In this document: piece by piece, positions 8,838-17,709 of the stretch
How positions within the stretch are numbered: the first letter of the stretch is position 1
Layout: every line of letters begins with the position of its first letter
NCBI RefSeq assembly: GCF_052180255.1
Contig: NZ_CP197466.1
Span: 2,418,001-2,482,000, forward strand
Origin: Paenibacillus_AM sp052180255
Lineage (GTDB): Bacteria; Bacillota; Bacilli; Paenibacillales; NBRC-103111
Length of the DNA stretch: 64,000 nt
Direction of reading: 5' to 3'
Translations under genes and position numbers: made by a program
Notes under the pieces: model-generated
Told to the model about the DNA's origin: nothing
Databases searched by the model: none
Seen by the model: the letters and a program-made list of their open reading frames with translations, nothing else

Positions 8838-9406
8838 TATTGGTCATCCTCCAAGCCTTCTTCTAAAAAATCGACCACTTTACAATACCAGACCATCTGA
8901 ACAGAATCGGGTCCCCAATAGTTCTCGACTACTTTATAGGGTGTTCCAAATTTGCGTATCCACCTTTTTTGCGCACGTTTATATCCACTGTCTAGACAAA
9001 ACTGATCAATTCCTTGACTGTTTAGATGTGTGACCATAGCCTTAATCAACGCCGAACCCACGCCTTGGCTCTGATAACTTGGTAGTACGTATAAACTACT
9101 AAGTTCACCAACCTCAGCTAATTGGTTATCTGTGCATACTTTTATGTCTTCACCACATGGCTTCATAGAGATTGTACCTATAACTGTCTCATTTTGTTTC
9201 GCAATCATGAAAAAGATACCTGATTCTTTATTGTCCAGTGATTCCTTTAGTAAATTCTTTTTTTGCTCAATTTCTTGTTGAATATCATCTACTTGATGTC
9301 CAAATCCCTCTTTATCAAAAGCATCCTGAATGGCCATTTCAAAGACCTGATTGGCTCCTCTAATATCAGCCGAAGTCAGCTTGCTTATTGTCAAATTATT
9401 AATCAT
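8837..9406 (-). CDS. GNAT N-acetyltransferase
   Basis: A 189-residue GNAT protein with the motif SSLYVLPSYQSQGVGSALIK and a C-terminal domain ending in YCKVVDFLEEGLEDDQ. Its stop overlaps the start of the DUF2867-like gene by one base (TAATG), a classic translational-coupling arrangement. Confidence 0.82.
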   Translation of the reverse strand: MINNLTISKLTSADIRGANQVFEMAIQDAFDKEGFGHQVDDIQQEIEQKKNLLKESLDNKESGIFFMIAKQNETVIGTISMKPCGEDIKVCTDNQLAEVGELSSLYVLPSYQSQGVGSALIKAMVTHLNSQGIDQFCLDSGYKRAQKRWIRKFGTPYKVVENYWGPDSVQMVWYCKVVDFLEEGLEDDQ

Positions 9407-9451
9407 GGATTGGCAATCCCTTCAACGTTTATTGATCAATCTCATCTTCTC

Positions 9452-9510
9452 AAAAAATAAGCCCCGTTCCTTAGATAGCTCACATCATAGGGCCAGGGCT
9501 TTTCGGAACG
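9452..9510 (-). terminator. Probable rho-independent terminator
   Basis: Minus-strand AAGCCC and GGGCTT can pair and are followed by ATTTTTT; a second overlapping pairing (CGTTCC with GGAACG) is an alternative. It is located downstream of the pentapeptide-repeat gene stop. Confidence 0.5.
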
Positions 9511-9517
9511 ATTGTAG

Positions 9518-9964
9518 TTACTCTTCCATTTTTTTAAATAATTCCTCTATTAAAATTCCATTAATCTTTAAGCCCTTAATATCACAGTCTACAATCTCCA
9601 TATTTGTCAAATTGCAATTTTTGAAAATAATGGGTTTGTAGTCCCCATCTGGTTGGTAATTCTCATCACCTTCGGCAGGAAGAACCACATTCGAAAATTC
9701 TGTTCCAAATAAATGAATATGTTCAATGCTCATGTGACTCATGTTTGCGTTCTGAATACCTGTCTCCGATAAATTAATGTTCGTCAGTCTCCAACCCGCT
9801 GCGTTCACATCATTAGCTGTCAATCCACTCATGTTGGCATTGTTTACCTTTACATTTGATAGATTGACATTATTGAAATTAAGTCCTTGTGCATTCACAT
9901 CCTTGAAAGAAGATCCTGAAATATCTTTCATTTCAAATTGCAACTTGTTTGCATCCAAATGCAT
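9518..9964 (-). CDS. Pentapeptide-repeat protein
   Basis: A 148-residue protein built of A(N/D)LxN-like pentapeptides such as LNFNNVNLSNVKVNNANMSG, forming a right-handed quadrilateral beta helix. Members such as Qnr mimic DNA and protect gyrase, but many have no known function. The irregular repeats and the insert around HLFGTEFSNVVLPAEG argue against calling it Qnr. It is bracketed by a terminator, so probably monocistronic. Confidence 0.78.
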   Translation of the reverse strand: MHLDANKLQFEMKDISGSSFKDVNAQGLNFNNVNLSNVKVNNANMSGLTANDVNAAGWRLTNINLSETGIQNANMSHMSIEHIHLFGTEFSNVVLPAEGDENYQPDGDYKPIIFKNCNLTNMEIVDCDIKGLKINGILIEELFKKMEE

Positions 9965-10034
9965 GTTTATTCTCCTTCACTTTTTTTGTATATGTATATT
10001 CACTACGGTATCATAATTAGCAATTAAAGGTAAT

Positions 10035-10541
10035 TCATTTAAATAAAAGATGTGTTGGGATATCCAGTATGACCTTCCCAATTATTTTATCGATTGCTAC
10101 AAATGGAGTTTGCCATGCATGTGAATCAAAACTGCTATTTCGATTATCGCCTAAAAAGAAGTAGTTATGATCTGGAACCTTTACGGGTCCATATGTGTAT
10201 GTCATAGGCTCATTAATATATGTCTCTGTTATCTGTTCATTATTTCGAAATAATTTTCCATCTTTAATTTCAATTAAATCTCCTGGCAAACCTATTAATC
10301 TCTTTACATATCTTGTATTCTCTTCTCCTATTAATGGTGGGTAAAATACGATAATATCCCCAAAATTTAAATTAGTCATCCACATCATTTTCTCTACAAT
10401 GAGACGATCGTTAACTTGTATTGTGGGAATCATTGATCCTGTCGGAACAGACATCGCCTCCGCTACATAAGTTCTAATAAATAAAGAAATCACAATCGCA
10501 AGAAAAATGCTCGGTATCCATTGTTTAATTACCTTCTTCAT
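10035..10541 (-). CDS. sipS: Type I signal peptidase
   Basis: 168 residues with one N-terminal membrane helix (residues 8-24), catalytic Ser36 in PTGSMIPT and general-base Lys80 in RYVKRLIGLPGD, plus the GDNRNSSFDSH box. This is the short Gram-positive SipS/SipT form that removes signal peptides from exported pre-proteins on the outer membrane face. It is separated by 18 bases from the dehydrogenase gene, so possibly cotranscribed with it, although they are not functionally related. The symbol denotes the family, not a specific paralogue. Confidence 0.88.
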   Translation of the reverse strand: MKKVIKQWIPSIFLAIVISLFIRTYVAEAMSVPTGSMIPTIQVNDRLIVEKMMWMTNLNFGDIIVFYPPLIGEENTRYVKRLIGLPGDLIEIKDGKLFRNNEQITETYINEPMTYTYGPVKVPDHNYFFLGDNRNSSFDSHAWQTPFVAIDKIIGKVILDIPTHLLFK

Positions 10542-10559
10542 TCAATTCTCTCCTTTTCA

Positions 10560-11327
10560 TTATCTACCACCACTCACGGTAATTATTTCCCCTAAAATAT
10601 AATTAGACGAATCCGATGCAAGGAAAGAAATAACTTCTGCTACCTCATGTGGAGTTGCAGCGCGTTTCATCGGTACGGTAGAAACTAATTGTTCTAAACG
10701 GTTACTATCTGGCGCAAACTTATCATGAAATGGTGTTTCGACCATACCTGGTGCCACCCCATTTACAATAATCCCGCTGTCTATTAGTTCTCTCGACATT
10801 CCAAGTGTCATCGTATTAACTGCGCCTTTTGTCGAAGCATAATGGATGCTTTCCCCTGCGCCTCCAATTTTAGCTGCCGCCGATGAAACATTGATGATTT
10901 TACCGCTTCTTCTTGGAATCATATATTTTAAAACTGCTTGGGAGCAAAGAAGGATACTCTTTACATTTAGAGAAAAGGATTCATCCCATAATGCCTCGGT
11001 CATATCCATGAATGTACTTTGCTTTATACCGCCACCAGCGTTGTTAACCAATATATCAATGACACCATATTTTGAAATAGCTTCTTCAACCATTGCCTCC
11101 ACTTCATTCTTCTTTGTAACATCAGCTCGAATCGCGACAGATTCCCCACCGATATCACGAATCATTCTAACCGTATCCATTGCCCCTTCATGATTCGAGT
11201 GATAATTGATCACGATTTTCGCGCCTCTTGAAGCCATTAACTCCGCTGTAGCTCGGCCAATTCCAGAACTAGCTCCAGTAATGAGCACTGTCTTATGCAA
11301 CAGATTCTGCACATTCGCCGCCTCCAT
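10560..11327 (-). CDS. Short-chain dehydrogenase/reductase
   Basis: A 255-residue classical SDR: cofactor motif TGASSGIG at 17-24, NNAGG at 95-99, SSA near 148-150, catalytic Tyr163 and Lys167 in YASTKGA. It is FabG-like in size. The basic and polar residues after the second strand (NYHSN) suggest NADP(H), though this is not certain. Substrate unknown. Confidence 0.85.
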   Translation of the reverse strand: MEAANVQNLLHKTVLITGASSGIGRATAELMASRGAKIVINYHSNHEGAMDTVRMIRDIGGESVAIRADVTKKNEVEAMVEEAISKYGVIDILVNNAGGGIKQSTFMDMTEALWDESFSLNVKSILLCSQAVLKYMIPRRSGKIINVSSAAAKIGGAGESIHYASTKGAVNTMTLGMSRELIDSGIIVNGVAPGMVETPFHDKFAPDSNRLEQLVSTVPMKRAATPHEVAEVISFLASDSSNYILGEIITVSGGR

Positions 11328-11332
11328 CGATT

Positions 11333-11545
11333 TTATTTAAGGTCACTAGTCTTAACCCATTTTAACAAATTCTTCATGGATGTAATAAATCTTGCAGGCT
11401 CTTTAAATTTATCATCATTAAAAACAGTATCATACGCCAATCCTTCAATTTGCTCACTGTTTAGTTCAAGGGAAGACAATTCACTAGAAAAAATTGTATA
11501 AAATCGTATAAAGTGCATGTATTCATCTGCTTCAGTTACTTTCAT
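11333..11545 (-). CDS. Small hypothetical protein
   Basis: A 70-residue acidic cytoplasmic protein, MKVTEADEYMHFIRFYTIFS at the start. The ribosome site is weak (GAGAAG right before the ATG), so the start is uncertain and the gene may be a remnant. It ends five bases before the SDR gene begins. No family recognised. Confidence 0.4.
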   Translation of the reverse strand: MKVTEADEYMHFIRFYTIFSSELSSLELNSEQIEGLAYDTVFNDDKFKEPARFITSMKNLLKWVKTSDLK

Positions 11546-11590
11546 CTTCTCAACGTACGTTTTCAGATTGACTCGATTTTTTCCAATACA

Positions 11591-11929
11591 TTATTTAAAT
11601 GGAAAATAATGTTTCAACTTTGATTGTGTTATACCTTTTGCTTTACCATCTTCTGTTAATCTATATTCAAACTGCAATACATTATTGTGTGCGAAATAAA
11701 CATACTCTACATCGGGTTCATCATTAAAAACTACAATGGCGTAAAATGACGGTAGCTTTTTTCCCCATATCCCTCTAACCGATATCTCTTCTTTGCTATA
11801 CTTTTTTTCTTCTATTAGATAATTCAAGACCCTGTTTGCATATATGATTTTGTTTGCCTGCACATATATGATGGGAGTTAATACTAGGATGATAAGCACA
11901 ACACCTAACACTATTTTTATTTTTCTCAT
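11591..11929 (-). CDS. DUF3139 membrane-anchored protein
   Basis: 112 residues: an N-terminal membrane helix (residues 6-25), then YLIEEKKYSKEEISVRGIWG and YAIVVFNDEPDVEYVYFA. This is the layout of DUF3139 proteins of Bacilli, which are small, envelope-facing and of unknown function. The length is normal for the family. Confidence 0.7.
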   Translation of the reverse strand: MRKIKIVLGVVLIILVLTPIIYVQANKIIYANRVLNYLIEEKKYSKEEISVRGIWGKKLPSFYAIVVFNDEPDVEYVYFAHNNVLQFEYRLTEDGKAKGITQSKLKHYFPFK

Positions 11930-11940
11930 TTCGCACTTCC

Positions 11941-12099
11941 TTAGTGACTACTTTGATTACTTTTTCTGCCTATGTGCATCACTTCTTTAGAAACACCAAG
12001 ATTTAACCCGACATCTCGAAGATACTCCCTTTCTGTTGTTATCACATTTTTCGAAGCTCCTCCAGAGGGTAAAATATATGGAGCCATGCCTCGATTATG
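11941..12099 (-). pseudogene. YdcF/DUF218-like gene fragment
   Basis: An open stretch without a start codon reads HNRGMAPYILPSGG followed by ITTEREYLRDVGLNLGVSKE and stops at 11941. It matches the SGG/TE core of YdcF-type DUF218 proteins, but the N-terminal and most C-terminal parts are absent. It is a remnant of a larger gene between two intact ones. Confidence 0.45.
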
Positions 12100-12166
12100 C
12101 TATCAAATGGATATGACATGAAAGTTCATCCTCACTTGTATGTTTGTTAAAAACCTCAAGAATCTT

Positions 12167-12757
12167 TTAGCCCGTTCCGTTAATAATTAAGTCTGCTTTT
12201 TTATTTGGTTTTTCTATTTCAACATACCGCTGTTCTGCTGGCATCCATACGTTTTCCCACATGTCTCTCATTTTCTCTCCGTCTCGTTCTATCCCTCTGG
12301 TCAATCGAATCCCATGATCTGTTTCTATCCATATTGTATAATCATAGTAATCATACAATTCATTTCTCAGAGTATACACACCCTCGATAATTACCACACC
12401 TAAAGGAACTCTATGCCACACCAGCAGCTTATCTTCATTCCAATCATATCTCTGATAATAGCCTTCTTCTCCACTACTCAGTGGCTTTATAACCTGATCG
12501 AATAACCTTCTCCAGTCAAAGTCTATTCCAATTAAATCCGGGCCTCTCATGCCTTTTCGCTGCTCAGATGGGAAATAAAAATCATCCATATGTACAATCG
12601 TTATGGGTTTATCTAGACCAAGTTGATTTTTCAGTTTCATTGCAAACGTACTCTTACCAGCACCACCGCACCCATCAATTCCAACAAGCAACAATTTCTT
12701 ATTTAAACTTCCAGCTAAAATAACCTTACATAATTCAGTCATATTCAATTCTGTCAT
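12167..12757 (-). CDS. Uridine kinase-like P-loop NTPase
   Basis: The start at 12757 is preferred because TAGGAG lies six bases upstream; a longer frame begins at 12793. The 196-residue protein has Walker A GIDGCGGAGKST at residues 26-37 and DDFYFPSEQR, the switch region of uridine/phosphoribulokinase-like kinases, then VIIEGVYTLR. It should phosphorylate a nucleoside or other small substrate with ATP; identity unknown. Confidence 0.78.
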   Translation of the reverse strand: MTELNMTELCKVILAGSLNKKLLLVGIDGCGGAGKSTFAMKLKNQLGLDKPITIVHMDDFYFPSEQRKGMRGPDLIGIDFDWRRLFDQVIKPLSSGEEGYYQRYDWNEDKLLVWHRVPLGVVIIEGVYTLRNELYDYYDYTIWIETDHGIRLTRGIERDGEKMRDMWENVWMPAEQRYVEIEKPNKKADLIINGTG

Positions 12758-12867
12758 GTTTAGTCTCCTAATTAGGCTTCTTCTATTTACCACTTTATTA
12801 ACGAAGTTATTCCGTACTTATATTAACATCCACTCCAAATTGAACTAATCCTAATTTTTGTGTACTT

Positions 12868-13101
12868 TCAAAGATCTAAGATATTTAATGATTCAGAGAT
12901 ATACGGATTGATCTCGTCTATCATGCCTTGCGATATATCGTTTCTAAAGTAAGTATGAATAGAAAATTTGGTTTTCCCAATAAAAATCGCAGGAGGGCTG
13001 ACTTCCGTTTTCTCATTAATTCTCACAATTCTATTCTCATCGTTAAGCACGTACAAAGTAGATGCTTGAATTTTCATGACTTCATTGTCTGTGAAATCCA
13101 T
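12868..13101 (-). CDS. Small hypothetical protein, possibly an N-terminal fragment
   Basis: A 77-residue product behind AGGCGTGGAG. The segment STLYVLNDENRIVRINEKTE followed by PPAIFIGKTK resembles the N-terminal part of longer acetyltransferase-like proteins, so the gene may be truncated. It ends at a clean stop. Confidence 0.45.
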   Translation of the reverse strand: MDFTDNEVMKIQASTLYVLNDENRIVRINEKTEVSPPAIFIGKTKFSIHTYFRNDISQGMIDEINPYISESLNILDL

Positions 13102-13162
13102 TACTCCACGCCTTTCACATTTTGTGTTCTTTCATAGGTATAGAGTTTTCCAAGGGTACTCT

Positions 13163-13639
13163 CTAATCCACTTCCATCCTCATGATGATACCTGCTATTT
13201 GATTATTGTCAGGATCACTTATAATTTTCATATCATACGGTTTAAAACCAATCTTATAGTAAAGTAAAAGTGCTTTTGTATTTATATTGTGACAAACTAA
13301 TCTTAGTTCTTTCACATTTAATTCATTTCTGGCCCTTTCGAGCATTAGATTTACTAGATATTCTCCCGCACCTTGTCCCCTGAATCTTGGATTAATAATG
13401 ACATTCCCCAACCAACAATGTTCCCCTTCAACCAAACCATACAGATTACAATATCCCACTATTTCTTCCTCATACTCAATTACAGTCGCTAATTGCCGCG
13501 TTTGAGAAGTTTGATACAATTGCTCTGGGTCTGCTGGATATAATCCTTTAGGGAACATGTAAAATAATTCCGTTTTGTTCTGAGGGAACTTTGAAATATA
13601 GTCAAAATCCTCTTTTTTTGAATCTCTATAGCTAAACAA
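13163..13639 (-). CDS. GNAT N-acetyltransferase
   Basis: A 158-residue GNAT protein with CoA loop NVIINPRFRGQGAGEYLVNL and later LLLYYKIGFKPYDMK. The fourth glycine context (GQGAGE) is a standard variant. Ribosome site TTGAGGTGA precedes the start and overlaps the end of a decayed frame. Confidence 0.82.
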   Translation of the reverse strand: MFSYRDSKKEDFDYISKFPQNKTELFYMFPKGLYPADPEQLYQTSQTRQLATVIEYEEEIVGYCNLYGLVEGEHCWLGNVIINPRFRGQGAGEYLVNLMLERARNELNVKELRLVCHNINTKALLLYYKIGFKPYDMKIISDPDNNQIAGIIMRMEVD

Positions 13640-13643
13640 GAAA

Positions 13644-13790
13644 TCACCTCAATTGCAAAAAGTTAAATTTGCCCTCTCTGGATTGCATACGTAATCTTCC
13701 CCCGTTTGTGACAAGCCATTTACCTGTTTCCCAATCATTGAGTTCTTTTTCTTCAGATTCTCTACCCAGGGGATAAGCCAAGAGTTTATT
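13644..13790 (-). pseudogene. Unidentified coding remnant
   Basis: An open stretch with no start codon ends at TGA in 13644-13646 and includes LNDWETGKWLVTNGGRLRM. It looks like the C-terminal end of a lost gene lying between the VOC and GNAT genes. Family not recognised. Confidence 0.3.
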
Positions 13791-14145
13791 TGTTCTGAAT
13801 TAATCCTATTCCATTTCCTACGGGGTCAACTAAATAAGCAAGATAGAAATGATCAAACTCCATCTTTTCTCTAACAACCTGCGCTCCACATTCTATTGAT
13901 TTCTTTATTGCTTCTTCTATGTTTTCAACTTCAATGTGAATTCTTGTGCCATGTGGATAATCATTGGGTCCCTTCGCAATACCACCATTCATTCCCGGTT
14001 TATCATCATTTCCTGTTGTTACATCTTGATAACCCCAATTCGGTTCTGCAATCTTCCATCCAAAAACCGAAGAATAAAAATTTGAAGCTCGTTCAGGATC
14101 TTGACTATTTAATTCAAATGATACAACACGTCCCATATCAATCAA
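13786..14145 (-). CDS. VOC-family (glyoxalase-like) protein
   Basis: 119 residues beginning MGRVVSFELNSQDPERASNF-type, then YSSVFGWKIAEPNWGYQDV and ending AYLVDPVGNGIGLIQ: the two beta-alpha-beta-beta-beta modules of vicinal oxygen chelate proteins. It is of the short kind often annotated as glyoxalase or bleomycin-resistance-like. Metal and substrate unknown. Confidence 0.8.
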   Translation of the reverse strand: MIDMGRVVSFELNSQDPERASNFYSSVFGWKIAEPNWGYQDVTTGNDDKPGMNGGIAKGPNDYPHGTRIHIEVENIEEAIKKSIECGAQVVREKMEFDHFYLAYLVDPVGNGIGLIQNK

Positions 14146-14160
14146 CCTCCAAATATTAAA

Positions 14161-14206
14161 TAAGCCCAGACCTAGATAGCATTTTATCTTTGACTGGGCT
14201 TTTGTT
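14161..14206. terminator. Bidirectional terminator-like hairpin
   Basis: AAGCCCAG and CTGGGCTT form an eight-pair stem, T-rich on both sides. On the minus strand it ends the histidine-phosphatase/APH transcript coming from the right. Confidence 0.6.
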
Positions 14207-14267
14207 GTTTAGATACACTTCCATAATTATACATAAACCATTTATAAAATAACAAGACTTAACACGT

Positions 14268-14855
14268 TCATTGCGATACCTCACAACTCTTCCATAATCT
14301 CTTCGTTGTTATTAATACTTCTCCATCGAACTCCAACCTGTAAATATCGGGTTTTGAAGTCTGTAATAAAAAATCCAGGTCAAACTGATTATCAAAGTAT
14401 CCCATCATTAAAGTCATAACAGCTCCATGCGTTCCTATTACAACTTTCTGCCCTTTATATTTCTTTAAAAGATCTTTCAAAATGGCTACAGAACGTTTCT
14501 TGCAAATATTAACAGTTTCCCCTCCAGGCAATGAAAAGTCTGGATCAGAAAACATTTTCTTTACAGTCGGATACAATTCTTTATCAGACAAAATCTTATC
14601 GTCACTTAAAAATACTATTTCTTTCAGATCTTCAATCACTAGAACCTCTTTGCCAAAAGATTCGGCTGATTCCTCTATTGTTAATATCGCCCTTCTATAT
14701 GGACTTGAAACGAACGTGTCGATTCCCTCATCTTTCAATAGCTCTGTTATGATATGAGCATCTGACCTGCCTTTGTCAGTCAGCCCACGTGTTCTCTCTT
14801 TCCCTTCTGTTTTAGGTGATTCCCCGTGCCTGACCATGTAAATAAATGTTTTCAT
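14268..14855 (-). CDS. Histidine phosphatase superfamily protein
   Basis: 195 residues with the phosphohistidine motif MVRHGES at residues 7-13 (His10), FVSSPYRRAILTIEE, and the second catalytic His in GTHGAVMTLMM. It is a paralogue, not a copy, of the cassette-borne pair at 17907 and 59989, sharing the MVRH, ERTRGLT and PGGE segments. It removes phosphate from an unknown small molecule or protein. Confidence 0.85.
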   Translation of the reverse strand: MKTFIYMVRHGESPKTEGKERTRGLTDKGRSDAHIITELLKDEGIDTFVSSPYRRAILTIEESAESFGKEVLVIEDLKEIVFLSDDKILSDKELYPTVKKMFSDPDFSLPGGETVNICKKRSVAILKDLLKKYKGQKVVIGTHGAVMTLMMGYFDNQFDLDFLLQTSKPDIYRLEFDGEVLITTKRLWKSCEVSQ

Positions 14856-14881
14856 AATAACCTCCGTGATGTGCTCTCAAA

Positions 14882-15808
14882 TCAACCCTCAAAGTACCAT
14901 TTAGGTTTAATCAATTCAAAGTTGTTATGATCTTCTAAGACCCTATTGAGCTTGCTAATCATGATATCTGTCTCTTCAGGTTTTACTTTTCTGATCCATA
15001 CGATAGAGGAGAAAACACACATCGCTAAGTAAAGTGAATATAATTTCCAGAACCATTCATTTGGTTCTTGATTGTGGTGGTACCCTTTTATTTGGCCAAC
15101 CGAAAAAGGAATACTAACTTCTGAACTAAACATTCCCACTTTCAAAAACTCGTGTATGGGATCTCCCCAATCAAATCTATTAAAATCAATGACTCCTGAT
15201 AGAGAGTTATCTTCCACAATCAGATTCCCTACATGAAAATCGTCATGTTGAAAAAGATTCGGCCTATTTTTCATGATTTGAAGATTATCATCAATAAAAG
15301 ACATGATCTCCAGATCATGATTTACTCTTATTCCTAGTTTTTTATATTCTTCCATATAATTTTTATGTTTAACAACCTTTCTATCATACCAAGAAGAGAT
15401 ATGGCTAGGTGCAACATACTGATGAATCTTATGTAGTTCTTTTCCAGATTGAAGTCCGATATGAAATTGATCGTTACTTGAGAGTTTAGGGAGTTCTTCA
15501 GATGCGTCATCCCCCTCAATAAAAGTTAATACCATATATCCAATTCCGTGATCTGGTAAGCTTCCTAATTTTATCGGTCTTGAACATTTAACGTTATACT
15601 CCTGCATCTTAATTAGGGCTTCATACTCCAAGGATTTCCTGTCGTACTCTTTAAGATTAAATGTCCGTAGTAGATACTTTTGATTATCCTTCACAACCGC
15701 ATATTTACGATCATCCGAATAACCCTTCATAATTGGATCAATCTCAATATCACCTTGAAGAAATGGAATATATTCTTTTATTATTTGATAATCGTTAATA
15801 TGTCCCAT
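14882..15808 (-). CDS. APH-family phosphotransferase
   Basis: A 308-residue kinase-like protein. The Brenner loop HDDFHVGN lies at 188-195 and the DFG-equivalent IDF at 207-209, so both catalytic aspartates are present. The family includes aminoglycoside and macrolide kinases as well as small-molecule kinases such as those for choline or fructosamine. No resistance spectrum should be assumed. Confidence 0.8.
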   Translation of the reverse strand: MGHINDYQIIKEYIPFLQGDIEIDPIMKGYSDDRKYAVVKDNQKYLLRTFNLKEYDRKSLEYEALIKMQEYNVKCSRPIKLGSLPDHGIGYMVLTFIEGDDASEELPKLSSNDQFHIGLQSGKELHKIHQYVAPSHISSWYDRKVVKHKNYMEEYKKLGIRVNHDLEIMSFIDDNLQIMKNRPNLFQHDDFHVGNLIVEDNSLSGVIDFNRFDWGDPIHEFLKVGMFSSEVSIPFSVGQIKGYHHNQEPNEWFWKLYSLYLAMCVFSSIVWIRKVKPEETDIMISKLNRVLEDHNNFELIKPKWYFEG

Positions 15809-15843
15809 AATATCACCCCTTTTCTATGTCACTTCTATTTAAA

Positions 15844-16251
15844 TCAGATAGTCTTTATCAGAATAATTTCTAAAGGCTCTTTTTCCAATAACAAACATCC
15901 AGAATCTACATATCCTAATTTCCTATAAAAGTGCTGCACTTCTTCATTTGCTAATGTCGAGGTCATTACAAGTTTAAAGCCTTTTTGTTTCAATGAATCT
16001 TCCCAATAGAGAACAACTTCTTTCCCAATACCATTATTTCGATATTCTTCATCGATCCAGAGCATGTTCATAAAAGGCGTGTTGTCCCAAAAATATCCGT
16101 ATCTCATCCAGCCGACATTTTTATTCCCTTGATTGCGTAATATTAATATTTCTTTATTTATTATCTTCGGCATGACTAAGCTCTTCACTATATGTCTATC
16201 TCGTTCAATGATGTATTCATAGTCTTCTTCAGTTGCATAATCAATCTTCAT
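15844..16251 (-). CDS. GNAT N-acetyltransferase
   Basis: A short 135-residue GNAT protein: MLWIDEEYRNNGIGKEVVLY is the CoA loop, followed by FYRKLGYVDSGCLLLE. It is the last gene before the first recombination-site remnant, so it may represent the left boundary of the cassette array. Confidence 0.82.
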   Translation of the reverse strand: MKIDYATEEDYEYIIERDRHIVKSLVMPKIINKEILILRNQGNKNVGWMRYGYFWDNTPFMNMLWIDEEYRNNGIGKEVVLYWEDSLKQKGFKLVMTSTLANEEVQHFYRKLGYVDSGCLLLEKEPLEIILIKTI

Positions 16252-16325
16252 TGACGAATACCTCCGTATGCTATATCAACTTGCGTACTAGTGACCACAT
16301 AGCTATTATTTATTTTCTTTATTCT

Positions 16326-16392
16326 TCATATAACTGTAGACCGTTTCCCTAGGGCGTCAGCCCCGCAGCGTGAATGCTGGTTTAGGTGATGT
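16326..16392 (-). repeat. Degenerate attC-like site
   Basis: The left core ATATAAC is joined almost directly to a right part, GGGCGTCAGCCCC hairpin, GCGTGAATGC and GTTTAGGTGATG. Arms 2 and 3 are missing. It lies 3' of the 16416 gene and is the leftmost trace of the array. Confidence 0.6.
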
Positions 16393-16415
16393 TGCTGACC
16401 TCTTCGAAACACGTA

Positions 16416-16763
16416 CTAGTTATCTATTTCATTCTTTATATATTCATTTAATTTCTTTATATCATCTGTCATAAATTCTATGTCCTGATTTTTTTGTTTC
16501 ATCAAAACATACAATGGGGTATTTAGAACCTTTATTCCTTCATCAGGAAAGCCAGCCCCTGGAACTCCAGTTGTGAATACACTTATTCTATGATTAGGAT
16601 CTTCCAGTCCTTCAACTTGAATTTTACTACTTACAGGATGTTCATAAACAATTAGAGTATATTGGGTTTTCTCAAAAGCATTGCTAGCAATTATAACAAT
16701 AGAAAAACATATAAATAATCCAGTACCTAAGTAAAATAAATATTTATTAATGGAGTTCTTCAT
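16416..16763 (-). CDS. Membrane-anchored hypothetical protein (cassette)
   Basis: 115 residues with one N-terminal membrane helix (about 8-27) and an outside domain containing YTLIVYEHPVSSKIQVEGLE. No family recognised. It sits alone between two recombination sites, so it is the leftmost clear cassette gene. Confidence 0.6.
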   Translation of the reverse strand: MKNSINKYLFYLGTGLFICFSIVIIASNAFEKTQYTLIVYEHPVSSKIQVEGLEDPNHRISVFTTGVPGAGFPDEGIKVLNTPLYVLMKQKNQDIEFMTDDIKKLNEYIKNEIDN

Positions 16764-16807
16764 GAATTTTTGTCCTTTGTTTGTGTACTATTTATTTTAG
16801 CAATTTC

Positions 16808-16971
16808 GCCTAACGTTCTTGTATCTACGAACCATCACTGCCTTAAAGGAGTGTAAGCGACTGGCCGCGACGCGGTTAGGTAGTGCAGGGTTATCTGCTG
16901 AATCCACTTCCCCGAAAATTCTCCGGCAGATCAAAGAGCGACAGCGACGCGACGTAGATACCTTGTTATAG
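16808..16971 (-). repeat. attC-like site 1
   Basis: Left core GCCTAAC, right core GTTATAG. Outer arm GTATCTACG pairs with CGTAGATAC; all four arms present. 3' site of the 17035 GNAT gene; its right core matches the left core of site 2 (CTATAAC). Confidence 0.85.
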
Positions 16972-17034
16972 GACGTCATCGCCTTCTTCGTAATACCAAC
17001 ATCATCATTCACTTAACTATCGTGTCCCATTAGA

Positions 17035-17580
17035 TCAATAAAAATAGCCTAAAAAATCTAGATCTCCCTCGCTCCAATCGGTATTTCCTACTTTTTTAAT
17101 CATTAACTCATCAATCTCTTCAAAGCCTATACCATTTGTAATCTGAGTTTCATTATCAATTTTCATCCATTTACATTTGTTCTTTACTGGCTTATATCCA
17201 TTTCTCATATAAAAGTTCATGTTATCTGTAAATAAAAGTATAAAATCAATATTTCGTCCCACAGAAAACTTATCAATTTCTAATAGCAGCGTTGAACCTA
17301 CTCCCTGTGAACGAGTGTTTTGTGAAACACATAAATCAATTACACCCAGTATTCTCACGGGTCTCCCATTTAGATTCATTACCCTATATTCTAATCCAAC
17401 GTGTCCTATGAGTTGATTTTCTTGGTTAAATGCTAGAAATCTAAAATGCGGTAATTGCTTAAAATAAATTCGATCCTTAGGATAGATATCTGGGAAACTG
17501 TCGATTAATAATTCTTGTATATATGTTTCTAATTCATTACTTATATCATATTCAAATACTTTATCTATCTTCAAAGTCAT
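17035..17580 (-). CDS. GNAT N-acetyltransferase (cassette)
   Basis: 181 residues with the CoA loop IDLCVSQNTRSQGVGSTLLL and later FYMRNGYKPV. The long N-terminal part (FPDIYPKDRIYFKQLPHFRF) and the GHVGLEYRVM strand resemble the AAC(2')/NodA-like branch of GNATs, a weak match. Single gene between sites 1 and 2. Substrate unknown. Confidence 0.78.
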   Translation of the reverse strand: MTLKIDKVFEYDISNELETYIQELLIDSFPDIYPKDRIYFKQLPHFRFLAFNQENQLIGHVGLEYRVMNLNGRPVRILGVIDLCVSQNTRSQGVGSTLLLEIDKFSVGRNIDFILLFTDNMNFYMRNGYKPVKNKCKWMKIDNETQITNGIGFEEIDELMIKKVGNTDWSEGDLDFLGYFY

Positions 17581-17709
17581 CTCTCCAATACTTACATATT
17601 GTTTTAATCCTTTTGTACGTCAAGTTGTTGCATCCCTTCATGAACTATCCTGCCCTTTCATACTACAATGAATTTAAATAGATTTTGAAATATTATTTGC
17701 GCTGATTTC

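Noticed and set aside
9518..9964. Pentapeptide protein as Qnr quinolone resistance
   Set aside because: Repeat regularity and length are below Qnr proteins and key loops cannot be seen; kept as generic pentapeptide protein.
14882..15808. Naming APH-type genes as specific aminoglycoside resistance genes
   Set aside because: Only the shared catalytic motifs are visible; the family includes many unrelated kinases.
16797..17012. Open frames running through the sites on the minus strand (also 39038-39319, 51817-52017, 52395-52667, 54829-55032, 58420-58629, 63714-63938)
   Set aside because: They encode the same repeat-derived peptide pattern (such as FVNTRTLxEI) in each site and are by-products of a stop-poor repeat frame, not genes.
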